From Paraclostridium dentum (lineage in GTDB: Bacteria; Bacillota; Clostridia; Peptostreptococcales; Peptostreptococcaceae): DNA of 64,000 bases. The position numbers were made by a program, and so were the translations under genes. The stretch's first letter is position 1; the number at the start of each line of letters is the position of its first letter. The DNA lies in the NCBI RefSeq assembly GCF_012922555.1, contig NZ_WIPK01000001.1, forward strand, positions 992,001 to 1,056,000, read 5' to 3'. Of this stretch, positions 35,519-44,218 are shown piece by piece. The notes beneath the pieces were generated by a model. The model saw nothing but the letters and a program-made list of their open reading frames with translations, did not search any database and was not told the origin of the DNA.

Positions 35519-37159
35519 TTAATTTACCCCCACTTCAACATTTAATTCCTTATTTAAAGCTAATCCACCTTCTAATATCTGTACATCTTTGTATCCAAAG
35601 TATTTCATTCTGTTGTACGCTAAATAGGCTCTTTTTCCCCTAGCACATACTAAAAGTATTTTATCATCTAATTCAAATCCATCTATCTTACCATTAAGTT
35701 GTGTTAAATCTATATATGTAACTCCTTCTAATTGAGGTGTTTTATTTACATCTGCTAGCTTATAATTTTCTTGATTATTCAAAAACTCTTCATATCTAAG
35801 AGTTTTTACATCTCCATCTATTTTATTTAAAAGTACATTAGCTGCATGTCCTACTGGATGAATAGCAGTTGAAAATGGAGGTGCATATGCTAAATCTAAA
35901 TTTTGTAAATCATTTATAGTTGCATTAAATGTTATAGCCGTTGAAATTACATCTATATGCTTATCTACATTTCCTTCCCCAAAAACTTGTGCTCCTAATA
36001 CCTTTTTATTATCTTTATCTGATATAAGTTTTATAATTATCATTTTAGAATCTGGATAATAGTGTGCCTTATCATCTATTGGAACTAAAACACTTTCAAC
36101 GTTATACCCTAAATTTAACGCCTCTTTTTCTGTTAGCCCCGTTCTTGCTGCATTTAAATTTAGTAACTTTACTATACCCGTTCCTAAAACACCATTAAAT
36201 TCTGTTTTTTTGCCAGCTAAAGTTTTAGCTAAACATCTTCCTTCTTTGTTTGCAGATGACCCCATAGGAGACCATGCAGGCTTTCCACTTAATATATTCT
36301 TTACTGTTACACAATCCCCAACTGCATATATATTTTCATCATTTGTTTGCATGTATTCGTTAACTTTTATAGTTTTATTGGCCTCCAGCTCTAATCCACA
36401 AGTTTCAGCTATATTGCTGTTAGCTCTTATACCTACAGACATTACAATCATATCTGCTTTCATAGCTCTTTTATCTGTTCTTACTTTACTTACCTTTTCA
36501 TCTCCTTCTATAGAAATTAATCTTTCCCCTGTTAAAACCATTATTCCATTTTCTATAAGTTCATTTTCAACATATGAACTTACCTCATCATCAAACCCTG
36601 GCATTATGTGATCCATCGCTTCAACTAATGTTGTTTTAACACCCATTTCATGCAGATTTTCAGCTACTTCAAGTCCTATAAATCCGCCTCCTACAACTAC
36701 TGCTCTTTTTACATTATTTGTTTCTACTACCGCTCTAACAGCAATTGCATCATCTGGTGTTCTCATATAATAAACACCTTCTAAGTCTATTCCTTCAATC
36801 GGAGGCTTAATAGGATCCGCTCCTGTTGCTATAACTAACTTGTCATAATTAAAGATTATTTCTTCTTTATTTTGAATATCAAAAGCTTTTACAATCTTTT
36901 TATCTCTATCTATCTCCAATGCCTCTACACTAGTTTTAACTTCTACTTGAGTTAACTCCGAAAAACTTTTAGGCGTATTTACAATTAAATCTGATTTATC
37001 TTCTATAACTCCACCAACATAATATGGAAGTCCGCAACCTGCATAAGATATATTTTCCCCTTTTGTAATTAAAGTTACATTAAAATCTCTATTTTCTCTC
37101 TTTAGTTTAGCTGCAGTTTTTGTTCCTGCTGCTACCCCCCCAATAACTAACACATTCAT
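35519..37159 (-). CDS. CoA-disulfide/persulfide reductase with C-terminal rhodanese domain
   Basis: A 546-residue pyridine nucleotide-disulfide flavoprotein (1-440) fused to a rhodanese domain (about 465-546). The FAD motif is VIGGVAAGTKTA; the single redox cysteine is C42 in SYAGCGLPYYVGG, as in CoA-disulfide reductases. NADH binds in VVVGGGFIGLEVAE. The rhodanese cysteine is C505 in VCARGKRAY. Such fusions reduce CoA persulfide or polysulfide with NADH. It heads the operon with the AsrC-like gene and is divergent from a LysR regulator. Start site TTGGAGGG. Confidence 0.88.
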   Translation of the reverse strand: MNVLVIGGVAAGTKTAAKLKRENRDFNVTLITKGENISYAGCGLPYYVGGVIEDKSDLIVNTPKSFSELTQVEVKTSVEALEIDRDKKIVKAFDIQNKEEIIFNYDKLVIATGADPIKPPIEGIDLEGVYYMRTPDDAIAVRAVVETNNVKRAVVVGGGFIGLEVAENLHEMGVKTTLVEAMDHIMPGFDDEVSSYVENELIENGIMVLTGERLISIEGDEKVSKVRTDKRAMKADMIVMSVGIRANSNIAETCGLELEANKTIKVNEYMQTNDENIYAVGDCVTVKNILSGKPAWSPMGSSANKEGRCLAKTLAGKKTEFNGVLGTGIVKLLNLNAARTGLTEKEALNLGYNVESVLVPIDDKAHYYPDSKMIIIKLISDKDNKKVLGAQVFGEGNVDKHIDVISTAITFNATINDLQNLDLAYAPPFSTAIHPVGHAANVLLNKIDGDVKTLRYEEFLNNQENYKLADVNKTPQLEGVTYIDLTQLNGKIDGFELDDKILLVCARGKRAYLAYNRMKYFGYKDVQILEGGLALNKELNVEVGVN

Positions 37160-37317
37160 GTATATCCCTCCAAGTTTATATTAATTATTATTTTAACAAG
37201 TTATTCTTACTTAAAGTGTAGCAACCAAGTATTATAATGTAAAATTATAAAAAATTATTGATTTATAAATTTAACTTATAGTACACTTTTTATATAAACT
37301 GTGTATTGGGGGATACC

Positions 37318-38196
37318 ATGATAGATTTTAGATTAAAAACATTTATAGATTTATGCGAGACTAAAAGTTATACAAAAACTGCAAAAAGACTTTGTATTAC
37401 TCAACCTGCTGTCAGCCAGCATATAAAGTATATAGAATCACAATACAATATTAAATTATTTAACTATATAGGCAAAACATTAATACTAACTAAAGTTGGA
37501 CAAGAATTCTTAGATTCTATTTTAAAACTAAGAACTATGTCTTTATCTATTCAAAACAACTTAAAAAAATCTAATTATTCAGCTAAACCTTTATCATTTG
37601 GAGCAACTAGAAGTATTGGAGAATTTGTAATGCCAAATGTTATAAAAAGTTATTTATCTCAAAATTCTTATTCAAATTTATCAATGATTGTAGATAATAC
37701 GAAAAATCTTTTAGATATGTTAAAAAGAGGTTTATTAGAGTTTTGTTTCATTGAGGGACATTTTAACAAAGCTGATTATGAAACCTACTTAATGAGCTAC
37801 GAAGATTTTGTTTTTGTATCCTCTCCTAAAAACCCTATCTGTAATAAATCTAATCTTAAAGTTGAAGATTTATTTTCAGAAAATCTAATAATAAGAGAAC
37901 AGGGTTCTGGAAGTAGAGATATTTTTGAAATGTGGCTATTTGAAAGAAACTATACAACTAAAAATTTTTCAAAATTATTACAAATCGGAAATATAAACAT
38001 AATAAAAGAATTAGTTAAAGATAACTACGGAATATCTATAATTTACAAAGTTGCCGTACTTGAAGAAATAAAAAATAAAGAATTAGTTGTTTTAGATGTG
38101 GATTCAATGAATTTGTCTCATGAGTTTAATTTTATATTTTTAAAAGAGTCTATATATGCTGAGGAGTACATAGAATTTTACAATAAGATTAATTAA
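37318..38196 (+). CDS. LysR family transcriptional regulator
   Basis: The ATG at 37318 follows GGGGGAT; a TTG 12 bp upstream overlaps that site and was rejected. The protein has 292 residues: the winged helix-turn-helix is at the N-terminus (KSYTKTAKRLCITQPAVSQH), followed by the two-lobed ligand domain with the FCFIEG-type strand near residue 135. It resembles the CysL/CbbR branch. It is divergent from the CoA-disulfide reductase/AsrC-like operon, which is its likely target. The 158-bp gap would contain the LysR box. Confidence 0.85.
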   Translation: MIDFRLKTFIDLCETKSYTKTAKRLCITQPAVSQHIKYIESQYNIKLFNYIGKTLILTKVGQEFLDSILKLRTMSLSIQNNLKKSNYSAKPLSFGATRSIGEFVMPNVIKSYLSQNSYSNLSMIVDNTKNLLDMLKRGLLEFCFIEGHFNKADYETYLMSYEDFVFVSSPKNPICNKSNLKVEDLFSENLIIREQGSGSRDIFEMWLFERNYTTKNFSKLLQIGNINIIKELVKDNYGISIIYKVAVLEEIKNKELVVLDVDSMNLSHEFNFIFLKESIYAEEYIEFYNKIN

Positions 38197-38230
38197 TATA
38201 AAAGATTTAGTTACAAAAGGAATAAAACCT

Positions 38231-38302
38231 ATGATTTTAGATGGAGTAACATGGCTATCAGTTGCTATAATTTCTATGGTTTATATACTTATAGTATTTT
38301 AA
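38231..38302 (+). CDS. Possible 23-residue membrane peptide
   Basis: Found by eye after the LysR gene. An ATG at 38231 follows AAAGGA at a slightly long distance. The 23 codons give a short polar start (MILDGVTW) and one hydrophobic segment (LSVAIISMVYILIVF). An intrinsic terminator follows within 10 bp. The size and shape are like small accessory or regulatory membrane peptides, but there is no independent support. Confidence 0.35.
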   Translation: MILDGVTWLSVAIISMVYILIVF

Positions 38303-38310
38303 GTAAATTT

Positions 38311-38349
38311 TAAAGGGCTATATTAAAAAATTAATATAGCCCTTTTTTT
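38311..38349. terminator. Bidirectional terminator
   Basis: A stem containing AAGGGCTATATTA and its complement, with T-run on the plus side and A-run on the other. Confidence 0.8.
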
Positions 38350-39475
38350 ATTTTCTAAAGTTAACTTTTTTTACATTATCTTTATTGCTCTTATTTATAC
38401 TCTTAGATAAAGTCCCTTCTTTTAATCCAAGTAACTCTTCTACATCTTTTGGATATATACTAAGACCATAATTTATTAGGTTATTCATAAATAGACCTTC
38501 ATTCATAATCTTCCCTTCAATTAGCATATCAAATGATTTTTTTAAAAGAATTGGATGCGAAGACTTTATATTACTATCTAATGGCTCTTTCTTACTCCAT
38601 CCATTTTTATCCATTTCGTTCATTAAGTACATATACTTTTTATAACTTATTTTTCCTAATTGATAACCTCTAAGAATCATAGCCCATATAGGAACTATCC
38701 ATTTACTTTTTAATTCTATAAAATCTTCTAACTCTTGAGTTCCTTCTAAATCATTTAAAAATGAGTCTTTAGGCATTAAAAATGCACAAGCAAACTCATC
38801 TTTCGAGAATTTCTTAGATTGTATATTTGCTTCATTAGATACTATATAAGCTAGTTCATATGCTAAATCATAATTTCTTATAGAAGCTGATTTTTTATCA
38901 TTTCCTAGAGTTATAAAATATCTGCTTTCTTTATCTATACTTTGTTTCTGGCTAAATGCAAGAGCACCTTTTTTATCTATGTTAGTGGCAGATATAAAAA
39001 TTCCATTTATCTCAAGCAAGTTAACCATATTACCTATAGGTCCATTGTCCAAGTTGAAATATCCTCTTGTTTTTTCAGCTAGTACTTCTATGTCATCGTT
39101 TCTATTTAAATTATTTGGTAAATTCATTTCTGGGAACTTTATATATCCTTGTATAAAATTAAGCACCCTGTGAGTCATAACTAGTTTTTCTTTTAATGCT
39201 ATATCTTCTACTCTAGGTAAAGTTGACTCAGTTCTAATATGTGTATTTTCAACTACTACGTTAACTTTATCTTTTTCACTAAAGTAATCCTTTGGAAAAC
39301 TTAAAGCATTAGCTAATTTCATTTCATTTTCTAGTGTTGGCTTATACTTGTCAGCTTCAAAAGCTAATATATCCTTTTTATTGATTTTAGTTTCGCTAGC
39401 CACCATATCTACTGTTTTAGCTCTATACGTCCTAGCATTTTTTAATTTTTTTCCATTAAATATATTTTTACTCAT
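38348..39475 (-). CDS. XRE regulator fused to an ImmA/IrrE-like domain with a lost HExxH motif
   Basis: The 375-residue protein has an N-terminal helix-turn-helix (1-65), then the ImmA/IrrE-like region (about 130-245). Where family proteases have HExxH, this one reads YELAY (206-210), so both metal-binding histidines are absent. The downstream family motif is kept (DEFACAFLMP, 226-235). It is therefore probably a non-catalytic sensor-regulator. The C-terminal 130 residues are unassigned. It starts 21 bp after the SNF2 helicase gene on the same strand, suggesting an operon. Confidence 0.75.
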   Translation of the reverse strand: MSKNIFNGKKLKNARTYRAKTVDMVASETKINKKDILAFEADKYKPTLENEMKLANALSFPKDYFSEKDKVNVVVENTHIRTESTLPRVEDIALKEKLVMTHRVLNFIQGYIKFPEMNLPNNLNRNDDIEVLAEKTRGYFNLDNGPIGNMVNLLEINGIFISATNIDKKGALAFSQKQSIDKESRYFITLGNDKKSASIRNYDLAYELAYIVSNEANIQSKKFSKDEFACAFLMPKDSFLNDLEGTQELEDFIELKSKWIVPIWAMILRGYQLGKISYKKYMYLMNEMDKNGWSKKEPLDSNIKSSHPILLKKSFDMLIEGKIMNEGLFMNNLINYGLSIYPKDVEELLGLKEGTLSKSINKSNKDNVKKVNFRK

Positions 39476-39496
39476 GTCATTTTTACCTTTCTTAAA

Positions 39497-42400
39497 TTAT
39501 GTCAATAAATCTAAAATTTCATCATTTGATAAATTTTTAAAAGTGTTTGAATCAGATAATTCATTTCCTATTATATCATCTATCATTTTAAGTTTATCAT
39601 CTTGAAGTTTTATAATTTTTTCTTCTATAGTTCCTTTAGCTATCAACTTTATAACTTCAACAACCTGTTTTTGCCCTAACCTGTGAGCTCTATCACTAGC
39701 TTGATTTTCAACAGATACATTCCACCATGGATCAAAGTGAATTACTTTATTTGCAGAAGTTAGGTTTAATCCAGTTCCTCCTGCTTTTAGTGAAATTAAA
39801 AATACTTTTTTAATATTATTTTCATTAAAGTCATTCACAAGTTCAATTCTATCTTTAGCTTTAGTTTGTCCATCTAAATAATTATATTCTATATTTTCTT
39901 TATCTAATATATATGCTAAATTTTTAAGCACACTTGTAAATTGAGAGAACACCAAAATTTTATCATTATTTGATATACTATCTTTTACTATTTCTACACA
40001 TGCGTTTATTTTTGAACTTTTTCCTTTATAATCACTAACTATCAAACTTGGGTCCAAACATAGTTGTCTTAACTTCGTCAAATATGCTAAAACAGTTATT
40101 TTATCATTACTTTCATATTTATCTTGTAACTTTCTTTGAATTTCATCAACATATGTTTTGTATATTTTACGTTGTTCTTTTCCTAATTCAACTAAAAATT
40201 TTGTTTCTATTTTGTCTGGCAATTCTGTAATTACCTGTTTTTTAGTCCTTCTTAAAATAAACGGTTTTATAAGTTTCTTTAATCTAATTAAATTACTTTC
40301 ATCTTTTATAAAAATAGAACTAAATTTATTTAAATTATATAAATAACCAGGCATTATAAAATCAAATATAGACCACAGTTCTGCTAAGTTATTTTCAACA
40401 GGTGTTCCTGTAAGGGCAAACTTACATTTAGCTTTTATATTTTTAACAGCATCGGTTGTTATAGATGTTGGGTTTTTAATATTTTGTGCTTCATCTATAA
40501 TCAAGCAGTCAAAATTAATATCTTCATACTTATCATTATCATTTCTTAAGGAACCGTATGTAGTTAATAAAACATCAAAACTTTCAATATTATTTATTGT
40601 ACTTTCTCTTTCTTTTTTATTTCCATGAACTATGCCTATTCTTAAGCTTGGAGCAAATTTTTCAAACTCACTTTTCCAGTTATGTATAAGAGATGTTGGA
40701 GTAATCACCATGCTTTTAGCTTCTTTTTGAGACAATAAAAAAGTTATTGTTTGTATTGTTTTTCCAAGCCCCATTTCATCAGCTAAAACGCCTCCAAATC
40801 CGCAAGATTTTAAGCTTTTAAACCACTTGAAACCTTCAACTTGATAGTCTCTTAAATCAGCATTTAAACTTTTCGGCACTTCATAATTTTCATCTTTTAT
40901 ATTATTAAATTTATCTACTGTATTTTTTGTATTTTCAATACCTTCTATATAGGGTATTTTCTTTTCTATTAAAAGATTATTTATATACATTGCTTTACTT
41001 TTGTGTACATTCATCTCTTTAATGCTATTAGTAAATCCTAAGCTTTCCATAAGCTTAAATAACTCTTTTGTTTGATCATCTTCTAAATTTATAAAATTTC
41101 CATTTTTAAGTTTATAAAATCTTTTATTTGCCTTAAAAGATTTTATAATTTCCTTATATTCTCTTTCATCTACATCTTCTATTTTAAACTTAAATTCAAG
41201 ATAGTGGTTTATCTCCTCTCCTAAACCTACTTTTATATTGGAGGAGTTATAGACCTTCTTTTCTTTAAATTTATCTGAATAGTATACTTGTCCAATATTT
41301 TTTAACCTATTAATTTCTGTAGTTAAAAAATCATATAGATGAGAGTCTGTGCCTCTAAACACATATTTATCTTTTTCTCTTTCAAAATAATTTGTGTAGA
41401 GCCTATATACAGCTTCTTCTTCTTTCTCAATATCTCTTATAACAAATTTGCCATCTTTTTCACCTTCATAGTGCATTTTTACATCACAGATAATTCTTGA
41501 ATCGTCTAAGTCGAAGTAATAATTTACTGTTAAGTCTTTAGTTATATTGTTTATAATACTTTCATCCATATTCAAATTATTAGATATTTCTTTTAACTTA
41601 GGGATTAAATTAGTTAAACATTCGCTAATTTCATCGTCCTCAAACTCTATGGATTTATTCTCATTTAATAATTCATATAATTTTTTATAGTATATTCCAT
41701 TAGCCCCTGAAATTAAATATATATTGCCTTCATAAAAGACTACATCTCCTTTTTTTGATAGAGGAACAGGTAAATTATCATTATTAAGTATAACTATTTT
41801 ATCTTCTACCTTTTTAATTTCTACATCAATTGGCACATATCCATTTATTATCTGAGGATTATATGTTTTTCTATTATAGTTAAACGTAAATTCTTTATAT
41901 TTAAGCTTTTCCATTAACCTTTTTAGTAAACTAGGATTTAATATCATATATCTATTTTTTCTTGAGTTTATATTATCTACTAAACTTAGTCCATAGTCTT
42001 CTATAAACTGTGCTAATTCTTCATCATCTTCAAAGTAACTACTCTTGGGATCATATATAAAATCTTTTCCATACATTATTGGATTTCCATCTACTCTTGA
42101 AGTCGCAAATTGTTTAAAATCTTTTAGAGTGTACATTTTGTCATTACCTATCTTAAATTCAACCTCTAAAGTTTGATTTAAATAACTAGTTATATCTACT
42201 TCCAAATTTACTTTCTCTTTTGGAATTACTTTAAAATAGTTCAGTAAATCTTTATTTATAAATCTTGTATTTACTTTCGGTCTAGTTTGTTCTTTTATAT
42301 CCATAGTCTTTAATTTTAAATTGTTTACTATATTAGATTTCAAATTGTCAATTTCCTTTAGTGTTATACATGCTATATGCTTACATATAAAGTGATTGTT

Positions 42401-42661
42401 AAGAGTTGTATTTTGATTAAAATCCTCGCATGTGCATCCGCTGCTTATAATTTTTTTATCATTTAAGTCTATTATTAAAAAGCTATTATAAATTTCTCTT
42501 TGGTATTTTGATGCTACTGTACCGTATAAACTTATTTTATCTTCCTCTTTCGAAAAAAAGCTTTCTTCTATATATCCTTGTTTATAATAGTCTCTAGATC
42601 TATCTAGTCTATATCTGTCTATATTTTGTAGTAAAACTTCATTTACTATTTTAAAATCCAT
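39497..42661 (-). CDS. SNF2-family helicase with N-terminal SWIM zinc finger
   Basis: The 1054-residue protein begins with a SWIM domain: C76, C78, C93, H95 (CxC...CxH). The bacterial SNF2-associated domain follows (about 110-560), then the SNF2 ATPase: LADEMGLGKTIQT (Walker A), DEAQ box in LIIDEAQNI, LTGTPVENNLAELWS, and the helicase C half with LKAGGTGLNLT and QASDRAHRLGQ. It is an ATP-dependent DNA or RNA polymerase-linked translocase of the RapA/YwqA kind; the exact role in Firmicutes is poorly defined. Start site AGGTGAG. A degenerate ImmA-type regulator gene follows. Confidence 0.9.
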   Translation of the reverse strand: MDFKIVNEVLLQNIDRYRLDRSRDYYKQGYIEESFFSKEEDKISLYGTVASKYQREIYNSFLIIDLNDKKIISSGCTCEDFNQNTTLNNHFICKHIACITLKEIDNLKSNIVNNLKLKTMDIKEQTRPKVNTRFINKDLLNYFKVIPKEKVNLEVDITSYLNQTLEVEFKIGNDKMYTLKDFKQFATSRVDGNPIMYGKDFIYDPKSSYFEDDEELAQFIEDYGLSLVDNINSRKNRYMILNPSLLKRLMEKLKYKEFTFNYNRKTYNPQIINGYVPIDVEIKKVEDKIVILNNDNLPVPLSKKGDVVFYEGNIYLISGANGIYYKKLYELLNENKSIEFEDDEISECLTNLIPKLKEISNNLNMDESIINNITKDLTVNYYFDLDDSRIICDVKMHYEGEKDGKFVIRDIEKEEEAVYRLYTNYFEREKDKYVFRGTDSHLYDFLTTEINRLKNIGQVYYSDKFKEKKVYNSSNIKVGLGEEINHYLEFKFKIEDVDEREYKEIIKSFKANKRFYKLKNGNFINLEDDQTKELFKLMESLGFTNSIKEMNVHKSKAMYINNLLIEKKIPYIEGIENTKNTVDKFNNIKDENYEVPKSLNADLRDYQVEGFKWFKSLKSCGFGGVLADEMGLGKTIQTITFLLSQKEAKSMVITPTSLIHNWKSEFEKFAPSLRIGIVHGNKKERESTINNIESFDVLLTTYGSLRNDNDKYEDINFDCLIIDEAQNIKNPTSITTDAVKNIKAKCKFALTGTPVENNLAELWSIFDFIMPGYLYNLNKFSSIFIKDESNLIRLKKLIKPFILRRTKKQVITELPDKIETKFLVELGKEQRKIYKTYVDEIQRKLQDKYESNDKITVLAYLTKLRQLCLDPSLIVSDYKGKSSKINACVEIVKDSISNNDKILVFSQFTSVLKNLAYILDKENIEYNYLDGQTKAKDRIELVNDFNENNIKKVFLISLKAGGTGLNLTSANKVIHFDPWWNVSVENQASDRAHRLGQKQVVEVIKLIAKGTIEEKIIKLQDDKLKMIDDIIGNELSDSNTFKNLSNDEILDLLT

Positions 42662-42720
42662 TTACTCACCTAATTTCTTTTAAGTCATAACCTTTATTAT
42701 ATATTTTTTAGTAAAAATAA

Positions 42721-42757
42721 TAAAGACTGTAGTTTATTTTTTTAACTACAGTCTTTA
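42721..42757 (-). terminator. Intrinsic terminator
   Basis: A perfect stem containing AAAGACTGTAGTT and its complement, next to the stop of the gene at 42760. Confidence 0.8.
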
Positions 42758-42759
42758 TA

Positions 42760-43407
42760 TTAATTGTTTTTATATTCAAAACATTCTATTATGATATTTC
42801 TAATAATACCACCTATGATAAATATAATCCACGAAATTTCCCAGTTATTATAAGTAAAACTTACTATAAGGTAAATTAATAAAATTAATGAATTTAATAT
42901 TGACTTTATTCTTCTTTCTAAAATTCTATCTTTATCACTTAACTTTTTCCAATTTATAAATTCAGCATATAATTCATCATCTATCATTGAAGTTGTAGGC
43001 TTATTATATCCATTATATATCAAAATTGAAGTTGCTATAGCTACCATTGCAAGAAGTAAAATTACCCCTATCCTGTCTTGTGGAAATCCTCTATCTCCTA
43101 AAAGTATTACCGGTGTTGGACATAGTATATATAACATTATTCCTATTGAATATCGTTTTGAGCATTTTTTTCTATATTCTTCACTTTCTTTTAAATCTTT
43201 TTCATTTTCTTTAATAATATTATTTATATTAACTTCATTTTCTATAGCTTTTAAATAAGCTTCTTCTTCATTTAATCCTGAGTCTAGTAAATCATTGTAT
43301 TTTGAACTTATACTCGATATTAATTCTGATTTAATCTCATAAGTTTTTCTTGTTTTTGGTACTTCTTCAAACAAATTATCTACGTATTTTTTTATTTTTG
43401 AGTCCAT
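42760..43407 (-). CDS. Permease prefix domain 1-type membrane protein
   Basis: The 215-residue protein has an N-terminal cytoplasmic helical domain (1-75, KKYVDNLFEEVPKTRKTYEI and LNEEEAYLKAIE) like the permease prefix/DUF1700 domain, followed by about four membrane helices in two pairs. Such proteins usually stand next to a PadR regulator; none is present here. The function is unknown. Start site AGGGGGGAT. Confidence 0.7.
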   Translation of the reverse strand: MDSKIKKYVDNLFEEVPKTRKTYEIKSELISSISSKYNDLLDSGLNEEEAYLKAIENEVNINNIIKENEKDLKESEEYRKKCSKRYSIGIMLYILCPTPVILLGDRGFPQDRIGVILLLAMVAIATSILIYNGYNKPTTSMIDDELYAEFINWKKLSDKDRILERRIKSILNSLILLIYLIVSFTYNNWEISWIIFIIGGIIRNIIIECFEYKNN

Positions 43408-43538
43408 CTATAATCCCCCCTAGATTATTTTACTCATATAAATTTTCTTAATATATCTCCTGTAAATTATATATTTATAACATTTTATGTATTTGAAATT
43501 ATATGTTTACTAATTTTTTAATAGTCTTAAATTAGGCA

Positions 43539-43576
43539 AAAAAATACACACTTGATAATCAAATGTGTATTTTTTC
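43539..43576 (-). terminator. Intrinsic terminator
   Basis: A stem containing AAAATACACA and its complement with long A and T runs at both sides, just downstream of the gene at 43583. Confidence 0.8.
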
Positions 43577-43582
43577 ATTATA

Positions 43583-43876
43583 TTAATTTAATTCATTATT
43601 TTGCATTTGTTTTTTTGCATAATCATTTTTGTCAGCCATTCCCTTAGCACCCACACTTGATGAGAATTGAGAGTTTGGTTCAACACTATCTTGCATATTC
43701 ATTTCAGATACACTTTGTAAATTAGGTTGAGCATTATTTTGCATATTTGGTTGAACATTGTTTTGCATGTTTAGATTTCCACTATTTTGCATGTTCATCT
43801 CAGATACGCTTTGCATATTAGGTTGAGCATTATTTTGCATAGAATTTAATGATTGATTTTTCATAGAATTTTTCAT
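43583..43876 (-). CDS. Gln/Asn/Met-rich repeat protein, 97 residues
   Basis: A low-complexity protein made largely of Gln, Asn, Met and Ser. The unit QPNMQSVSEMNMQ occurs twice (about residues 18-30 and 49-61, the second with Leu for Met) with related QNN spacers. A more ordinary charged end follows (GAKGMADKNDYAKKQMQNN). There is no hydrophobic or aromatic core, so it is probably disordered. Composition and repeat style recall gamma-type small acid-soluble spore proteins, but no diagnostic motif is certain. ATG follows AAAGGGA. A second Gln/Ser-rich small gene lies upstream at 43965. Confidence 0.6.
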   Translation of the reverse strand: MKNSMKNQSLNSMQNNAQPNMQSVSEMNMQNSGNLNMQNNVQPNMQNNAQPNLQSVSEMNMQDSVEPNSQFSSSVGAKGMADKNDYAKKQMQNNELN

Positions 43877-43964
43877 TTTAAATAGTCCCTTTCTTGTTAC
43901 CTATTTTGTTCCTTATTATGATGTACTATTTTATTTTTTTAATTCGACAAAATTCAACTTTACA

Positions 43965-44141
43965 TTAATTACTTATTTGCTTAGTTAATGCTCCTTGTCT
44001 TTTTGAAGCCATTTTTTTATCAACAGTTTGACTTTCCTCTAATTGAGATTCAAACTCTGAGTTTCGTTGTGAATGATTCACCATAGATTGAAAATTTTGA
44101 GCTTCATTTTTGTATTCATCATATTTTTTAGACTTTTTCAT
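43965..44141 (-). CDS. Small polar Gln/Ser/Lys-rich protein, 58 residues
   Basis: Found by eye in the gap before the ABC permease gene. The ATG at 44141 follows AAAGGGTGAT and the frame runs 58 codons to TAA. The product is highly polar (KKYDEYKNEAQNFQSM, then FESQLEESQTVDKKMASKRQ) and has no hydrophobic segment. It resembles its downstream neighbour at 43583 in composition and ribosome site. A spore-protein role is possible but unproven. Confidence 0.6.
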   Translation of the reverse strand: MKKSKKYDEYKNEAQNFQSMVNHSQRNSEFESQLEESQTVDKKMASKRQGALTKQISN

Positions 44142-44218
44142 ATAATCACCCTTTCTTAATTTACTTAAGATTAGGTTATGATTTTTTAAAATTTTTAAAC
44201 GATATAAAATTTACCTTA

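Noticed and set aside
38348-39475. Toxin-antitoxin or ICE-type ImmA/ImmR module
   Set aside because: There is no integrase, excisionase or mobile-element gene near it, and the protease motif is absent.
43583-43876. CRISPR or tandem DNA repeat in the Gln/Asn-rich gene
   Set aside because: The repeats follow codons and protein units, are imperfect and lack regular spacers.
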